Notes: generated by a model not told the origin, from the letters alone. A stretch of DNA of 18,970 nucleotides from Geobacteraceae bacterium (GCA_012797715.1 JAAZOO010000074.1:1-18970); one strand, 5' to 3'; positions 6,893 through 13,926 are shown, counted from the stretch's first letter. Program-made: numbers and translations.

Positions 6893-6922
6893 TTGACACG
6901 GGTGCCCTATCCGGTGTATAAG
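6893..6922 (+). promoter_or_regulatory. Sigma-70 promoter of the LysM-NlpC/P60 gene
   Basis: A perfect TTGACA (6893-6898), an 18-nt spacer and TATAAG (6917-6922) lie about 50 bp upstream of the ATG at 6974, just after the cdaA stop. The hydrolase gene can therefore be expressed independently of the cyclase. Confidence 0.72.
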
Positions 6923-6973
6923 TTCCGAATTCATAATTGCGTTTTGTGTTATAAAACAAGAAGAGGAGGGAGC

Positions 6974-8017
6974 ATGAATAGAGGTCTGTACCTTGCCGTT
7001 GTAACCATATTCCTGGCCGCCTTCCCGTCACTTGCCCTTGCCGCAAAGACCCATGTAGTCAAGAAGAGCGATACGCTGTATTCCCTTTCGAAGAAATACC
7101 ATGTGACGGTGCAGGAGATCAAATCAGCCAACAACCTTGTCGGAAAGAATCTCAAGCCGGGAAACAAGCTCGTCATCCCGCCCAGGACGATCGCCTCGGA
7201 CGAAGACCGCTCCGGGAATCAGAGGATGAAATGCGCAACCTACAAAGTTCGAAAAGGCGATACGCCCGCCAAAGTTGCGAAGAAGACCGGAGTCTCCATC
7301 GCGGAGCTGCAGCGATTGAATTCGCTGCGCGGCAAGGCGCTCCGGCCGGGGAAGGTTCTCGTCCTGCGTGAGGCCGCTCCCGTTGATGAGCGCGTGGAGA
7401 AACCCGCAAAGAAATATGTGGCGCGGAATGTGGAGCTCTTCAGCAACGAGGAGTACGAACGTACGCTGGCGGAACTCACCGATGGGGATCCCCAGAAACC
7501 CATCGACCTGGCGAAAAACATCGAGCTTGCCACTGATGCCTCGAAACGCCTGAAAAAGAGCGCGTTCAGTTTTCTCGGAACCCGCTACCGTTTCGGCGGG
7601 AACAGCCGCAGCGGTCTCGATTGCTCAAGCTTCGTACAGCACGTGTTCCGGGAGCTGGATATCAACCTTCCGCGGACTGCGCGCGAGCAGTTCTGGACCG
7701 GCGAGCCCGTAACCTCCTATGACCTGCAGAAGGGCGATCTCGTGTTTTTCAGAACCTATGCGCCTTTCCCGTCCCACGTGGGGATCTATCTTGGCGAGAA
7801 CAAGATGATACATGCCTCTTCCCGGGACAGAAAAGTGGTCATCTCTTCCATGAACACCCCCTACTACCGTTCACGTTTTATCGGAGCGAAAAGATATCCC
7901 AAGCTGAACCCTGACACCATGCGTCTGGAAGACCTGCTTGCGGGAACCGAGGTGTTCGAGGAAATGGAAGATGATGTGGTGAAGAATGATACTCTGGGCC
8001 TGCAAATGAACAACTGA
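6974..8017 (+). CDS. Exported LysM-NlpC/P60 peptidoglycan endopeptidase
   Basis: This is a secreted cell-wall hydrolase of 347 residues. A signal peptide (about 1-24, hydrophobic LAVVTIFLAAFPSLALAA) is followed by two LysM repeats that bind peptidoglycan: about 26-69 (THVVKKSDTLYSLSKKYHV) and about 88-131 (TYKVRKGDTPAKVAKKTGV). A linker (132-190) leads to an NlpC/P60 cysteine-peptidase domain (about 193-308). The catalytic residues are visible: Cys217 in LDCSSF, His268 in PSHVGIYLG and a third polar residue, probably His280 in MIHASS. Such enzymes cut stem-peptide D-Glu-mDAP bonds. A short acidic tail (311-347) is of unknown use. The frame opens 27 codons earlier, but the ATG at 6974 has AGGAGGG upstream and begins the signal peptide. 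Confidence 0.93.
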   Translation: MNRGLYLAVVTIFLAAFPSLALAAKTHVVKKSDTLYSLSKKYHVTVQEIKSANNLVGKNLKPGNKLVIPPRTIASDEDRSGNQRMKCATYKVRKGDTPAKVAKKTGVSIAELQRLNSLRGKALRPGKVLVLREAAPVDERVEKPAKKYVARNVELFSNEEYERTLAELTDGDPQKPIDLAKNIELATDASKRLKKSAFSFLGTRYRFGGNSRSGLDCSSFVQHVFRELDINLPRTAREQFWTGEPVTSYDLQKGDLVFFRTYAPFPSHVGIYLGENKMIHASSRDRKVVISSMNTPYYRSRFIGAKRYPKLNPDTMRLEDLLAGTEVFEEMEDDVVKNDTLGLQMNN

Positions 8018-8041
8018 CACGAATTGCGGTTTTCCGGAGGG

Positions 8042-8085
8042 AACAATAAAGCCGGCACCCTTAGGGGCTCGCCGGCCTTATTGTT
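8042..8085. terminator. Bidirectional terminator hairpin
   Basis: A long inverted repeat lies between convergent genes: AACAATAA (8042-8049) plus GCCGGC (8051-8056) pairs with GCCGGC (8071-8076) plus TTATTGTT (8078-8085), with one A/C mismatch. The plus-strand end is T-rich and the minus-strand end reads TTTATTGTT, so it can serve both the hydrolase gene and the response-regulator gene. The right arm and the stop codon of the minus-strand gene lie inside it. Confidence 0.8.
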
Positions 8086-9191
8086 TCATGAAGGGTGGTT
8101 GCGGTGACGGGATACTTTATCTCTCTGTTCCTGCTGTAGATTTCATCAAATACCGGTGCGAGCGCATAAAACGCGTCCAGTACCTTCGGATCGAAATGCT
8201 CGGGCCTTGTCCTTCCGTCCCCTTCCGTTATTATTTTCACGGATTCCCTATGCCCCGCCGAATCCTTGTACGGCCGCCTGCTTCGCAGCGCGTCGTACTG
8301 ATCCACCAGCATCACGATTCTCCCTTCCATGGGGATTTCCTCGCCTTTCAGTCCTCGCGGATAACCGCTTCCGTCCCACCTTTCGTGATGGTTGAGGGCT
8401 ATGGACGCCGCCAGTTGCAGGACAGGGTAGGATGACCCGGAGAGCATTTTCTCGCCGATGACCGTGTGGGCCTTCATGATCTCGAACTCTTCCCGAGTCA
8501 GGCTGCCCGGTTTGAGCAGGATATTGTCGGGGATTCCTATCTTGCCCAGATCATGCATGGGGCTTGAAAAGGTGATGTTTTCGACGAATTCAGCCGGCAG
8601 GCCCAGATATTCGGCGATTTTGCAGGTATACATGCCAATCCTGCCGATATGGGAACCGGTGTCGGTGTCCCGGAATTCGGCGACAGCCGTCAGTCTTTCG
8701 ATAATTTCTACGCTGATGTCCTTTACCATCAGGAGCGCATCGGCCAGCTCCCGGGTCTTCTTGTCCACCATGTCCTTCAGCATGAACTTGTAGTTCTTTT
8801 CCATCTGGATAAGGCGGTTGTATTTTACGCCCTTTTCAATGGAATGGAGGAGGTAGGTGGGCTTGTAGGGCTTGATGATGAAATCGAACGCCCCCTTCTT
8901 GATGGCTTCGACGGCGATATCCAGTTCGGCATAGGCCGTCATCAGGATAACGGGGATGTCGGGATTCAGGTTGTGGATGATTTCCAGGAGCTCTATTCCG
9001 GACATGATCGGCATCTTGATGTCCGTCAGGATGACGTCGAATTCGGTTCCCTGCATCTTCTGGAGCGCCTCTTCACCGTTTCTGCAGGGGATAACCGAGT
9101 ACCCGAACTGTCCCAGCAGCGCAACAACCGATTCAAGAACATACATGTCGTCATCGACAACCAGTACCGTTGTCACCTTCGTGTCAGTCAT
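8061..9191 (-). CDS. Response regulator with HD-GYP c-di-GMP phosphodiesterase domain
   Basis: This is a two-domain cytoplasmic signalling protein of 376 residues. The receiver domain (about 6-122) has the acidic pocket VVDDD, phospho-acceptor Asp57 (ILTDIKMP), Thr85 and Lys107. A helical linker (about 123-160) joins it to an HD-GYP domain (about 161-345). The linker-HD entry motif is FRDTDTGSHIGRI. The metal-binding HD is His213-Asp214 in MHDLGKIGIPD, followed by KAHTVIG, NHHERWDGSGYPRGLKG (GYP at 276-278) and a YDALRSRRPYK motif. All hallmarks of an active c-di-GMP phosphodiesterase are present. No histidine kinase is adjacent, so the partner is an orphan elsewhere. The ATG at 9191 has an AAAGG site. 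The gene has its own TTGACA promoter. Confidence 0.94.
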   Translation of the reverse strand: MTDTKVTTVLVVDDDMYVLESVVALLGQFGYSVIPCRNGEEALQKMQGTEFDVILTDIKMPIMSGIELLEIIHNLNPDIPVILMTAYAELDIAVEAIKKGAFDFIIKPYKPTYLLHSIEKGVKYNRLIQMEKNYKFMLKDMVDKKTRELADALLMVKDISVEIIERLTAVAEFRDTDTGSHIGRIGMYTCKIAEYLGLPAEFVENITFSSPMHDLGKIGIPDNILLKPGSLTREEFEIMKAHTVIGEKMLSGSSYPVLQLAASIALNHHERWDGSGYPRGLKGEEIPMEGRIVMLVDQYDALRSRRPYKDSAGHRESVKIITEGDGRTRPEHFDPKVLDAFYALAPVFDEIYSRNREIKYPVTATTLHETIRPASP

Positions 9192-9224
9192 CGCATGAAA
9201 CCTTTCGCTTCTCTCCGTGGCTGT

Positions 9225-9252
9225 AGTGTAGAGCAGTTTGCTGCAATGTCAA
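9225..9252 (-). promoter_or_regulatory. Sigma-70 promoter of the REC-HD-GYP gene
   Basis: On the minus strand TTGACA (9252-9247) is followed by 16 nt and TACACT (9230-9225). The start of transcription would be about 9218, leaving a leader of roughly 27 nt with the AAAGG ribosome site. Confidence 0.65.
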
Positions 9253-9293
9253 CTCACCGTTTTCCTGCACAGACCGGGGAGCCGGCCTCCTGC

Positions 9294-9575
9294 CTACCTT
9301 TTTCGGGTAAGTCCGAGAGCTTTCCTGTAGCCGCACTCATCATGCAGCCACGCGAGTTGCCGGACACGTTCCTCCGTGAGGCGCACGCATTCCGGATATA
9401 TCTCGAAGCGACGGTGGTATATCCTGCACTCCCTCGTCACCACATCCAGGTACCGACAGGGGGTGGAGGTGAACAAGATGGCGCCCGACTCGTCCTCTAT
9501 CTTCTCAAAGCAGCACAGTCCGCATCTTTCACAGAGCAGTTCCCATGAATCGTCGGGGGGGTCCGTTTTTTTCAT
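9294..9575 (-). CDS. Small YkgJ/YcgN-type Cys-cluster protein
   Basis: This 93-residue protein belongs to the zinc/iron-chelating CxxCxxCC family (YkgJ/YcgN type). The cluster CERCGLCC (Cys15, 18, 21, 22) is followed by STPCRYLD (Cys40), TRECRIYHRRFEIYPEC (Cys50, Cys63) and a C-terminal WLHDECGYRKALG that resembles YcgN/UPF0260. The eight or so cysteines suggest a metal-binding site; no activity is established for this subgroup. It is shorter than typical YcgN. An open frame continues upstream to 9719, but the conserved part begins at the ATG at 9575. There is no ribosome site there; instead a promoter -10 box sits six bases upstream, suggesting a leaderless mRNA. A7 and C7 runs fall within the first nine codons. 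Confidence 0.82.
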   Translation of the reverse strand: MKKTDPPDDSWELLCERCGLCCFEKIEDESGAILFTSTPCRYLDVVTRECRIYHRRFEIYPECVRLTEERVRQLAWLHDECGYRKALGLTRKR

Positions 9576-9581
9576 GTCCCG

Positions 9582-9611
9582 AGAATACCCAAATGATTCC
9601 TCCCCTGTCAA
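9582..9611 (-). promoter_or_regulatory. Promoter placing the transcript start at the ykgJ-like ATG
   Basis: On the minus strand TTGACA (9611-9606) is followed by 18 nt and TATTCT (9587-9582). The usual start point 6-7 nt beyond the -10 falls on the A of the ATG at 9575. The -35 is perfect and the -10 matches 4 of 6. Confidence 0.55.
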
Positions 9612-9706
9612 TGACTTTACGGGGAGATTCGTTTCCGGGATATTCCTGTCGCTTGTTACAAACAGGTGGCAGTTAAGTGAAATGCGAGGGAAGCGCCTTT
9701 CCCTCA

Positions 9707-9735
9707 TTGAAATGTTCATTCTTTGCGGGTACTAT
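9707..9735 (+). promoter_or_regulatory. Possible promoter of the HhH-CHAD-ppx operon
   Basis: TTGAAA (9707-9712), 17 nt, TACTAT (9730-9735). This would give a leader of about 95 nt before the ATG at 9839. It is divergent from the ykgJ-like promoter; the 263-bp gap between the two starts holds both. Confidence 0.5.
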
Positions 9736-9838
9736 TTTCAAGTCTTCCCGTGGAGGCGTGCCGGCGCTTGGACTCCCTTTGCCGACCCGGGAGCGGGTTC
9801 CCCGGTTTCGCGGGGTGGACAGGTATGGGGGAGGGGAC

Positions 9839-10363
9839 ATGGACAGTCACGTGAAGGAGCTGACACGGTTGCGGGGCATCGGTCCCGTTTTGAGCCGAAG
9901 ACTGATAGAGGCGGGCCTGGACAGTTTCGATGCGATCCTCAAGGGAGGAGAGGAGAGACTGACGGCCGTGCGGGGTCTGAACCCGCGCTGGATCCCCTCC
10001 ATTCTCTCCCAGGCCGCCGCGATGAAATCCGGCGCTGAGGGCGATCGGGAACAGGCTCTCCTGGAGATGCGGAACCGCATTGACAGTCTCGCGGTGACAG
10101 TGCAGGACTTGGCTGCGTGTGTGAAGGACCTGCGGGGCTCGGAGGGTGCCGGGGCGGTCGGCGCGAAAGTCGAGGCCGAAATCTTCAGGGTTCTGGCGCT
10201 GTTGGACAGGCTGAGAGCCAGCATGGGAAGGAAAATGAAAAGGACCGGGAAAGGTCTTGGGCGCGCTGCGAAAAATCTCGCTTCCCTGGAAGGGGCAGGC
10301 GCGGCCGAAATCCGGAAAGGGCTGAAGAAATCCAGAAAATCTCTGGAAAGGATTTTCGCGTGA
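9839..10363 (+). CDS. Helix-hairpin-helix protein with coiled-coil and basic tail, first gene of polyphosphate operon
   Basis: This 174-residue protein has no clear named family beyond its N-terminus. Residues about 8-28 (LTRLRGIGPVLSRRLIEAGL) form a helix-hairpin-helix with the GIG turn, and about 38-60 (EERLTAVRGLNPRWIPSIL) resemble a second, more diverged one. Together they look like the HhH pairs that contact DNA backbone non-specifically in repair proteins. Residues about 62-125 are amphipathic helix, perhaps coiled coil. The C-terminus, about 129-174, is strongly basic, with KMKRTGK and KKSRKSLER. The ATG at 9839 is preceded by GGAGGGG. It is 15 bp upstream of the CHAD gene, so it is co-transcribed with the polyphosphate-binding and polyphosphate-degrading genes. 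A DNA- or polyphosphate-binding role is inference only. Confidence 0.75.
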   Translation: MDSHVKELTRLRGIGPVLSRRLIEAGLDSFDAILKGGEERLTAVRGLNPRWIPSILSQAAAMKSGAEGDREQALLEMRNRIDSLAVTVQDLAACVKDLRGSEGAGAVGAKVEAEIFRVLALLDRLRASMGRKMKRTGKGLGRAAKNLASLEGAGAAEIRKGLKKSRKSLERIFA

Positions 10364-10378
10364 GCGATGGAGATAGCC

Positions 10379-11269
10379 ATGACCCTGGTGAAGAAGACGG
10401 CACTATGGATTGCGGCGCGTGGTCTTCTTGCCGAACGGGGAGCCGATTTTTTCCGCTGCTGGGAGCGCACGGCAGCGTCGTTCGATGCCGAGGATATCCA
10501 TGATCTGCGGGTGGCATCGAGACGACTCCGGGAGGGTCTGGCGCTCTTTTCTCCCTGCTATCCCCGCAAGAAGATTTCACGGCTGCGCGGGAGCATCAGG
10601 AAGATCACGGACATTCTGGGCGACCTTCGCAATATCGACGAAGGCCTGGCTTTTTTCAGGGCTGAGGCGGGTGAGCTGGGGAACGGGCAGGGAGAAGAGC
10701 TGGCCCGATGCATCCAACTGTATGAAAAAAACCGCGAAGAGGCCCGGAAAGACCTGAAACGTGATCTGCGCAGGATGAATCCCCGGACTCTCAGGAAGAT
10801 GTTTGTCAGGACCGTTCACGCTCCGTATTTGTTCGACCCTCCCCCCGGAGCCGCCGATCCCTTTGCGGCCATTGAGGATTTTGCCCGGGAGAAGATCGAT
10901 CTCCGTCTGGAACCGGTGCTGGCACTCATCCCCGTGGCGCGCCGTCCGGAGGAGGCGGCGGCCCAGCACCGTCTGCGGATAGCCATCAAGCGCTACCGCT
11001 ACCGCCTGGAGGTGCTATCGCCGCTGATGGGGGAAGGGTACCGGGATGTCCACGCCCAGGTGAAGGCGTACCAGGAGATTCTCGGCCGTCTCCACGACCT
11101 GGATGTCTTTCGGGAGCTGATCCGGGGTATCGGACTGACCGCTGGAACGGAACAGGCCCTTGCCGGTCTGATTGCGGAAAAGAGAGAGGGCGCTTTCGGG
11201 CAATTTCAGGACATGCTGGGGAAAACCCCCTTCGACAGTATCGGTGTGCGTGTCAGGAGCCTGCTGTGA
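10379..11269 (+). CDS. CHAD domain protein (polyphosphate-binding)
   Basis: This is a CHAD (conserved histidine alpha-helical domain) protein of 296 residues made of one CHAD domain, all helical. The conserved histidines and basic helices are visible: DIHDLRVASRRLREGL (His41), QHRLRIAIKRYRYRLEVL (His197) and LGRLHDLDVF (His239). CHAD domains bind inorganic polyphosphate through these basic surfaces and target proteins to polyphosphate granules. It has no attached CYTH triphosphatase domain. Two starts are possible: ATG 10367 with a poor ribosome site, and ATG 10379 with GGAG six bases upstream, which I used. Its stop overlaps the start of the ppx gene (GTGA), so the two proteins are translationally coupled, which supports a joint polyphosphate role. 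Confidence 0.92.
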   Translation: MTLVKKTALWIAARGLLAERGADFFRCWERTAASFDAEDIHDLRVASRRLREGLALFSPCYPRKKISRLRGSIRKITDILGDLRNIDEGLAFFRAEAGELGNGQGEELARCIQLYEKNREEARKDLKRDLRRMNPRTLRKMFVRTVHAPYLFDPPPGAADPFAAIEDFAREKIDLRLEPVLALIPVARRPEEAAAQHRLRIAIKRYRYRLEVLSPLMGEGYRDVHAQVKAYQEILGRLHDLDVFRELIRGIGLTAGTEQALAGLIAEKREGAFGQFQDMLGKTPFDSIGVRVRSLL

Positions 11270-12840
11270 AAGGAAAGAACAAGCGGATGGCCGCAATCGA
11301 CATCGGGACCAATTCCATCCGCTGCATCGTGGTGGAGGTTTTCGAGGACGGTGCGTATCGAATACTCACCGATGAGAAGGCCACGGTTCGTCTCGGCGAG
11401 AACCTGTCCCCGGGCGGCTGCATCGCGCCTGCGGCATGGCAGCGGGCCGTGGAGAGCCTCCTGCGCATGAAGAAGATATCCGAAGGATACGGCGTGGAAA
11501 TCGTGGAGGCGGTTGCCACGAGCGCGGTTCGCTGCGCGGCAAACGGAGGAGACTTCATCCGTGCCGTGGAGGAGAAGACCGGCATTCGCATCCAGGTCAT
11601 ATCCGGCGAGGAAGAGGCGCGGCTCGTTTCCCTGAGCGTTCTGAACAACTTCGACATGGAAGGGGTGCGCTACGGGATGGTGGATATCGGCGGCGGCAGC
11701 CTGGAGATTGTCACCGCCCTTGGCAACCATGTGGAGGAATTCTACTCCCTGGAGCTGGGAGCCGTGGCCATGACGGAACGCTTTCTGCGCCGCGATCCGG
11801 TCGCCGACGGAGACCTTGCAAGGCTCTGCAGGCATGTCCGCGTCTCCTTGAAGGAGGCCTTGGAGGGAGAAACGGTAACGGTTCAGGTTCTCGTTGCTTC
11901 CGGCGGCACGGTTACCTCCATCGCGTCCATGATCATGGCCATGCGGCGGGAGGGATACGACACCGCCCACGGGTATGAAGTGCTCCGTTCCGACATCGTG
12001 CATCTTCTCGCCATGCTCCAGAGGAAAGACCTCAAGTCTCGCAAGGAAATACCGGGGCTCAATCCGGACCGGGCCGACATCATCGTTGCCGGGGTCGCCG
12101 TTATCAGCGAGCTGATGCGGTTTTTCGACGCCAATACCCTGCGGGTCAATGAACGGGGCATCCGGGAAGGGCTTATCCTCGACAGCCTTCACAAACACGG
12201 CCTGAGCCGGAAAAAGGACGGAAGCCCCCGGAGCTGGCGGGCGGCGGCGCTCGACTTCGCCCGCTCCTGCATGATTGATGAAGAACATGCCCGCCATGTG
12301 GCCAGGCTGTCGCTGGAGATGTTCGACGTCCTTGCCGAGCCCTTCTCCCTGGGGCACCGGGAGAGGCGTCTCCTGGAAACAGCGGCCCTGCTCCACGATG
12401 CCGGCTACTTCATCAGCTACACGAGCCACCATAAGCACTCGTACCACCTTATCCGACACGCGGATCTCCTCGGATTCACTCCTCGCGAGCGGGAGCTCAT
12501 CGCCAACATCGCACGCTACCACCGGAAGTCCCTGCCCGGGAAAAAGCATGAGAACTATGCGCGGCTCGGGGAAGAGGACCGCATTCTGGTCAGCAGGCTG
12601 GGAGGAATTCTGAGACTGGCAGATGGTCTTGATCGGCGGCGCAGCAGCCTTGTGGAAAAGGTGGAGGCTACCCTTGGCAGGAGCGTGTTCCGGCTGTCCC
12701 TGCAAGGGACCGAGGATCTCTCCGTCGAGGTGTTCAGCGGAAGGCAGAAGGGGGACCTCTTTGAAAACGCCTTCAAGAGGAAGCTGGACATTACCGTTTC
12801 ACAATGCAGCATGCCCGCTGCCGGTCAGTGTCCCGCCTAG
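11266..12840 (+). CDS. ppx: Exopolyphosphatase/guanosine pentaphosphatase (Ppx/GppA) with C-terminal HD domain
   Basis: This is a Ppx/GppA-family phosphatase of 524 residues. It removes terminal phosphates from polyphosphate and/or converts pppGpp to ppGpp. The ASKHA fold is clear: MAAIDIGTNSIRCIVVEV (8-25), ATSAVRCAANG, VISGEEEARLV with the catalytic-region glutamates (115-117), MVDIGGGSLEIV (138-149) and VASGGTVTSIASM. After about residue 325 comes an HD-type domain with ARHVARLSLEMF, LLHDAGYFI (His377-Asp378), SHHKHSYHLI and ARYHRK, as in long Ppx proteins. The GTG start at 11266 overlaps the CHAD stop and has AGGAG six bases upstream. The last four bases overlap convergent RMD1. The choice between polyphosphate and pppGpp as main substrate cannot be made from sequence, but the CHAD neighbour favours polyphosphate. 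Confidence 0.93.
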   Translation: MKGKNKRMAAIDIGTNSIRCIVVEVFEDGAYRILTDEKATVRLGENLSPGGCIAPAAWQRAVESLLRMKKISEGYGVEIVEAVATSAVRCAANGGDFIRAVEEKTGIRIQVISGEEEARLVSLSVLNNFDMEGVRYGMVDIGGGSLEIVTALGNHVEEFYSLELGAVAMTERFLRRDPVADGDLARLCRHVRVSLKEALEGETVTVQVLVASGGTVTSIASMIMAMRREGYDTAHGYEVLRSDIVHLLAMLQRKDLKSRKEIPGLNPDRADIIVAGVAVISELMRFFDANTLRVNERGIREGLILDSLHKHGLSRKKDGSPRSWRAAALDFARSCMIDEEHARHVARLSLEMFDVLAEPFSLGHRERRLLETAALLHDAGYFISYTSHHKHSYHLIRHADLLGFTPRERELIANIARYHRKSLPGKKHENYARLGEEDRILVSRLGGILRLADGLDRRRSSLVEKVEATLGRSVFRLSLQGTEDLSVEVFSGRQKGDLFENAFKRKLDITVSQCSMPAAGQCPA

Positions 12841-13715
12841 CCCCGTTTTCCTGCAATATCCACAACGAAAATGACAATCTCGATGAAGATGAGGATGATG
12901 ATGACCCATTCAAGGCGGGAAGCCCTTCGCGCATGGCTTAGGCTGGTGAAGACTTCGGTGATGTCCAGGAGGGTGTCCGATTTGTGGCGTATTTCGCTGT
13001 AGCGCTGGCTCAGTTCGAAGAGTTTCGCCAGGGTGAGATAGAGCCGGTCCGCTTCATCGTCTTCCCACGTGCTGTCCGGCTTGTCCAGGATCATGATGCT
13101 CGCCAGGGACGTGTACTTGAAGGAGAGAATGCACGAAGCCATACGGGCGAGCCGCTTGTCGGTAATGGCCAGCATGCCCCGCTCCAGACGGGTCATGAGG
13201 ACTTCCACCTCGTCCAGCACCTGATCCAGCTGCTTCTCTATCCTTTCCAGCGCCACCGACTTGGCTATGACGAAGCAGATAATGCCGCTGAAGATCGGTC
13301 GATAGCGGGGCACGGCCGCATGATCATTGGTGATGGACAGCGATCCGTTGTCCGCAATCCTCAGCGAGTACTCATCATGGAACTCCGTTGACAGGATATC
13401 CCGGATGCCGTCCACGTGCGCGCTCATTCTTCGGCAGAAGTCGTTGACGGTCTCCCCGGTGCAGTTGACGAATACTGCAGCGCCGAACGAGTAGAGGTGT
13501 ACCTGCGGGTCCTCCGCGGCCCCTTCCCAGAAGGGGTGGAGGGTGACCGGGTCCAGCACCATCGCTTCTTCCCAGCGGTATTTCCGGGTGATGCCGAGTC
13601 TCCCCGCCAGTCTGTTCAAATCCAGCTCGCCCCGCAGGGCGTATCCAGCGAAATACGTGTTTTGCACAGAATCCTCTCCGGCTCTATGCGCTTCTCCCGC
13701 GCCCTGCATTTTCAT
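12837..13715 (-). CDS. RMD1/DUF155 family protein with C-terminal membrane anchor
   Basis: This 292-residue protein is a bacterial member of the RMD1 (DUF155) family. Eukaryotic relatives (yeast Rmd1, human RMND1) sit in the mitochondrial inner membrane and support mitochondrial translation; no bacterial function is known. Visible features are the N-terminal AGYALRGELDLNRLAGRLG, then HLYSFGAAVFVNCTGETVND, a long helical region (about 145-265) and a single C-terminal transmembrane helix (about 269-286, EWVIIILIFIEIVIFVVDIA) ending in GKRG. This matches the family's C-terminal topology. The frame is open 58 codons upstream, but the ATG at 13715 has a GGGGGA ribosome site and keeps family length; the upstream residues look non-coding. 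Its stop overlaps that of convergent ppx by 4 bp. A run of eight C residues lies in the leader. Confidence 0.85.
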   Translation of the reverse strand: MKMQGAGEAHRAGEDSVQNTYFAGYALRGELDLNRLAGRLGITRKYRWEEAMVLDPVTLHPFWEGAAEDPQVHLYSFGAAVFVNCTGETVNDFCRRMSAHVDGIRDILSTEFHDEYSLRIADNGSLSITNDHAAVPRYRPIFSGIICFVIAKSVALERIEKQLDQVLDEVEVLMTRLERGMLAITDKRLARMASCILSFKYTSLASIMILDKPDSTWEDDEADRLYLTLAKLFELSQRYSEIRHKSDTLLDITEVFTSLSHARRASRLEWVIIILIFIEIVIFVVDIAGKRG

Positions 13716-13901
13716 TGTTCCCCCATTTTTCATGGGATGTGTGGGGGGGGAGGAAAACAATCTCGCCGGGCTCCGGTCTTCTCCGTGAATGCGGTGCGCG
13801 GCCCTCTGTGCGGGAGGTTCATACCAGATAGTTTCATGGGCCCGCGGAGCGTTGCACCATGGCACACGGCGGGAGGTGATGCGATCCACCGGTGTAATGG
13901 T

Positions 13902-13918
13902 CCCGTTTTCGGAACGGG
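13902..13918. terminator. Hairpin after the lactate operon, weak terminator candidate
   Basis: CCCGTT (13902-13907) pairs with AACGGG (13913-13918) around a five-base loop, starting 9 nt past the minus-strand stop at 13927. There is no T run on either side, so termination is uncertain. The rest of the 211-bp gap 13716-13926 shows no gene or clear promoter. Confidence 0.35.
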
Positions 13919-13926
13919 CGGGAGCA

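Noticed and set aside
6874..6973. c-di-AMP (ydaO) or c-di-GMP (GEMM) riboswitch before the LysM-NlpC/P60 gene
   Set aside because: The gap is only 100 bp, is occupied by a promoter that leaves a leader of about 45 nt, and shows none of the conserved motif sequences. A covariance-model search would settle this.
9606..9665. PHO box controlling the polyphosphate operon
   Set aside because: CTGTC occurs twice (9605 and 9646 areas), but not as two CTGTCAT repeats at 11-bp spacing. A TTGTTACAA palindrome at 9653-9661 is too short to call an operator.
11206..12705. 499-codon minus-strand frame opposite ppx
   Set aside because: Same reasoning: the plus strand holds a clear Ppx/GppA-HD protein.
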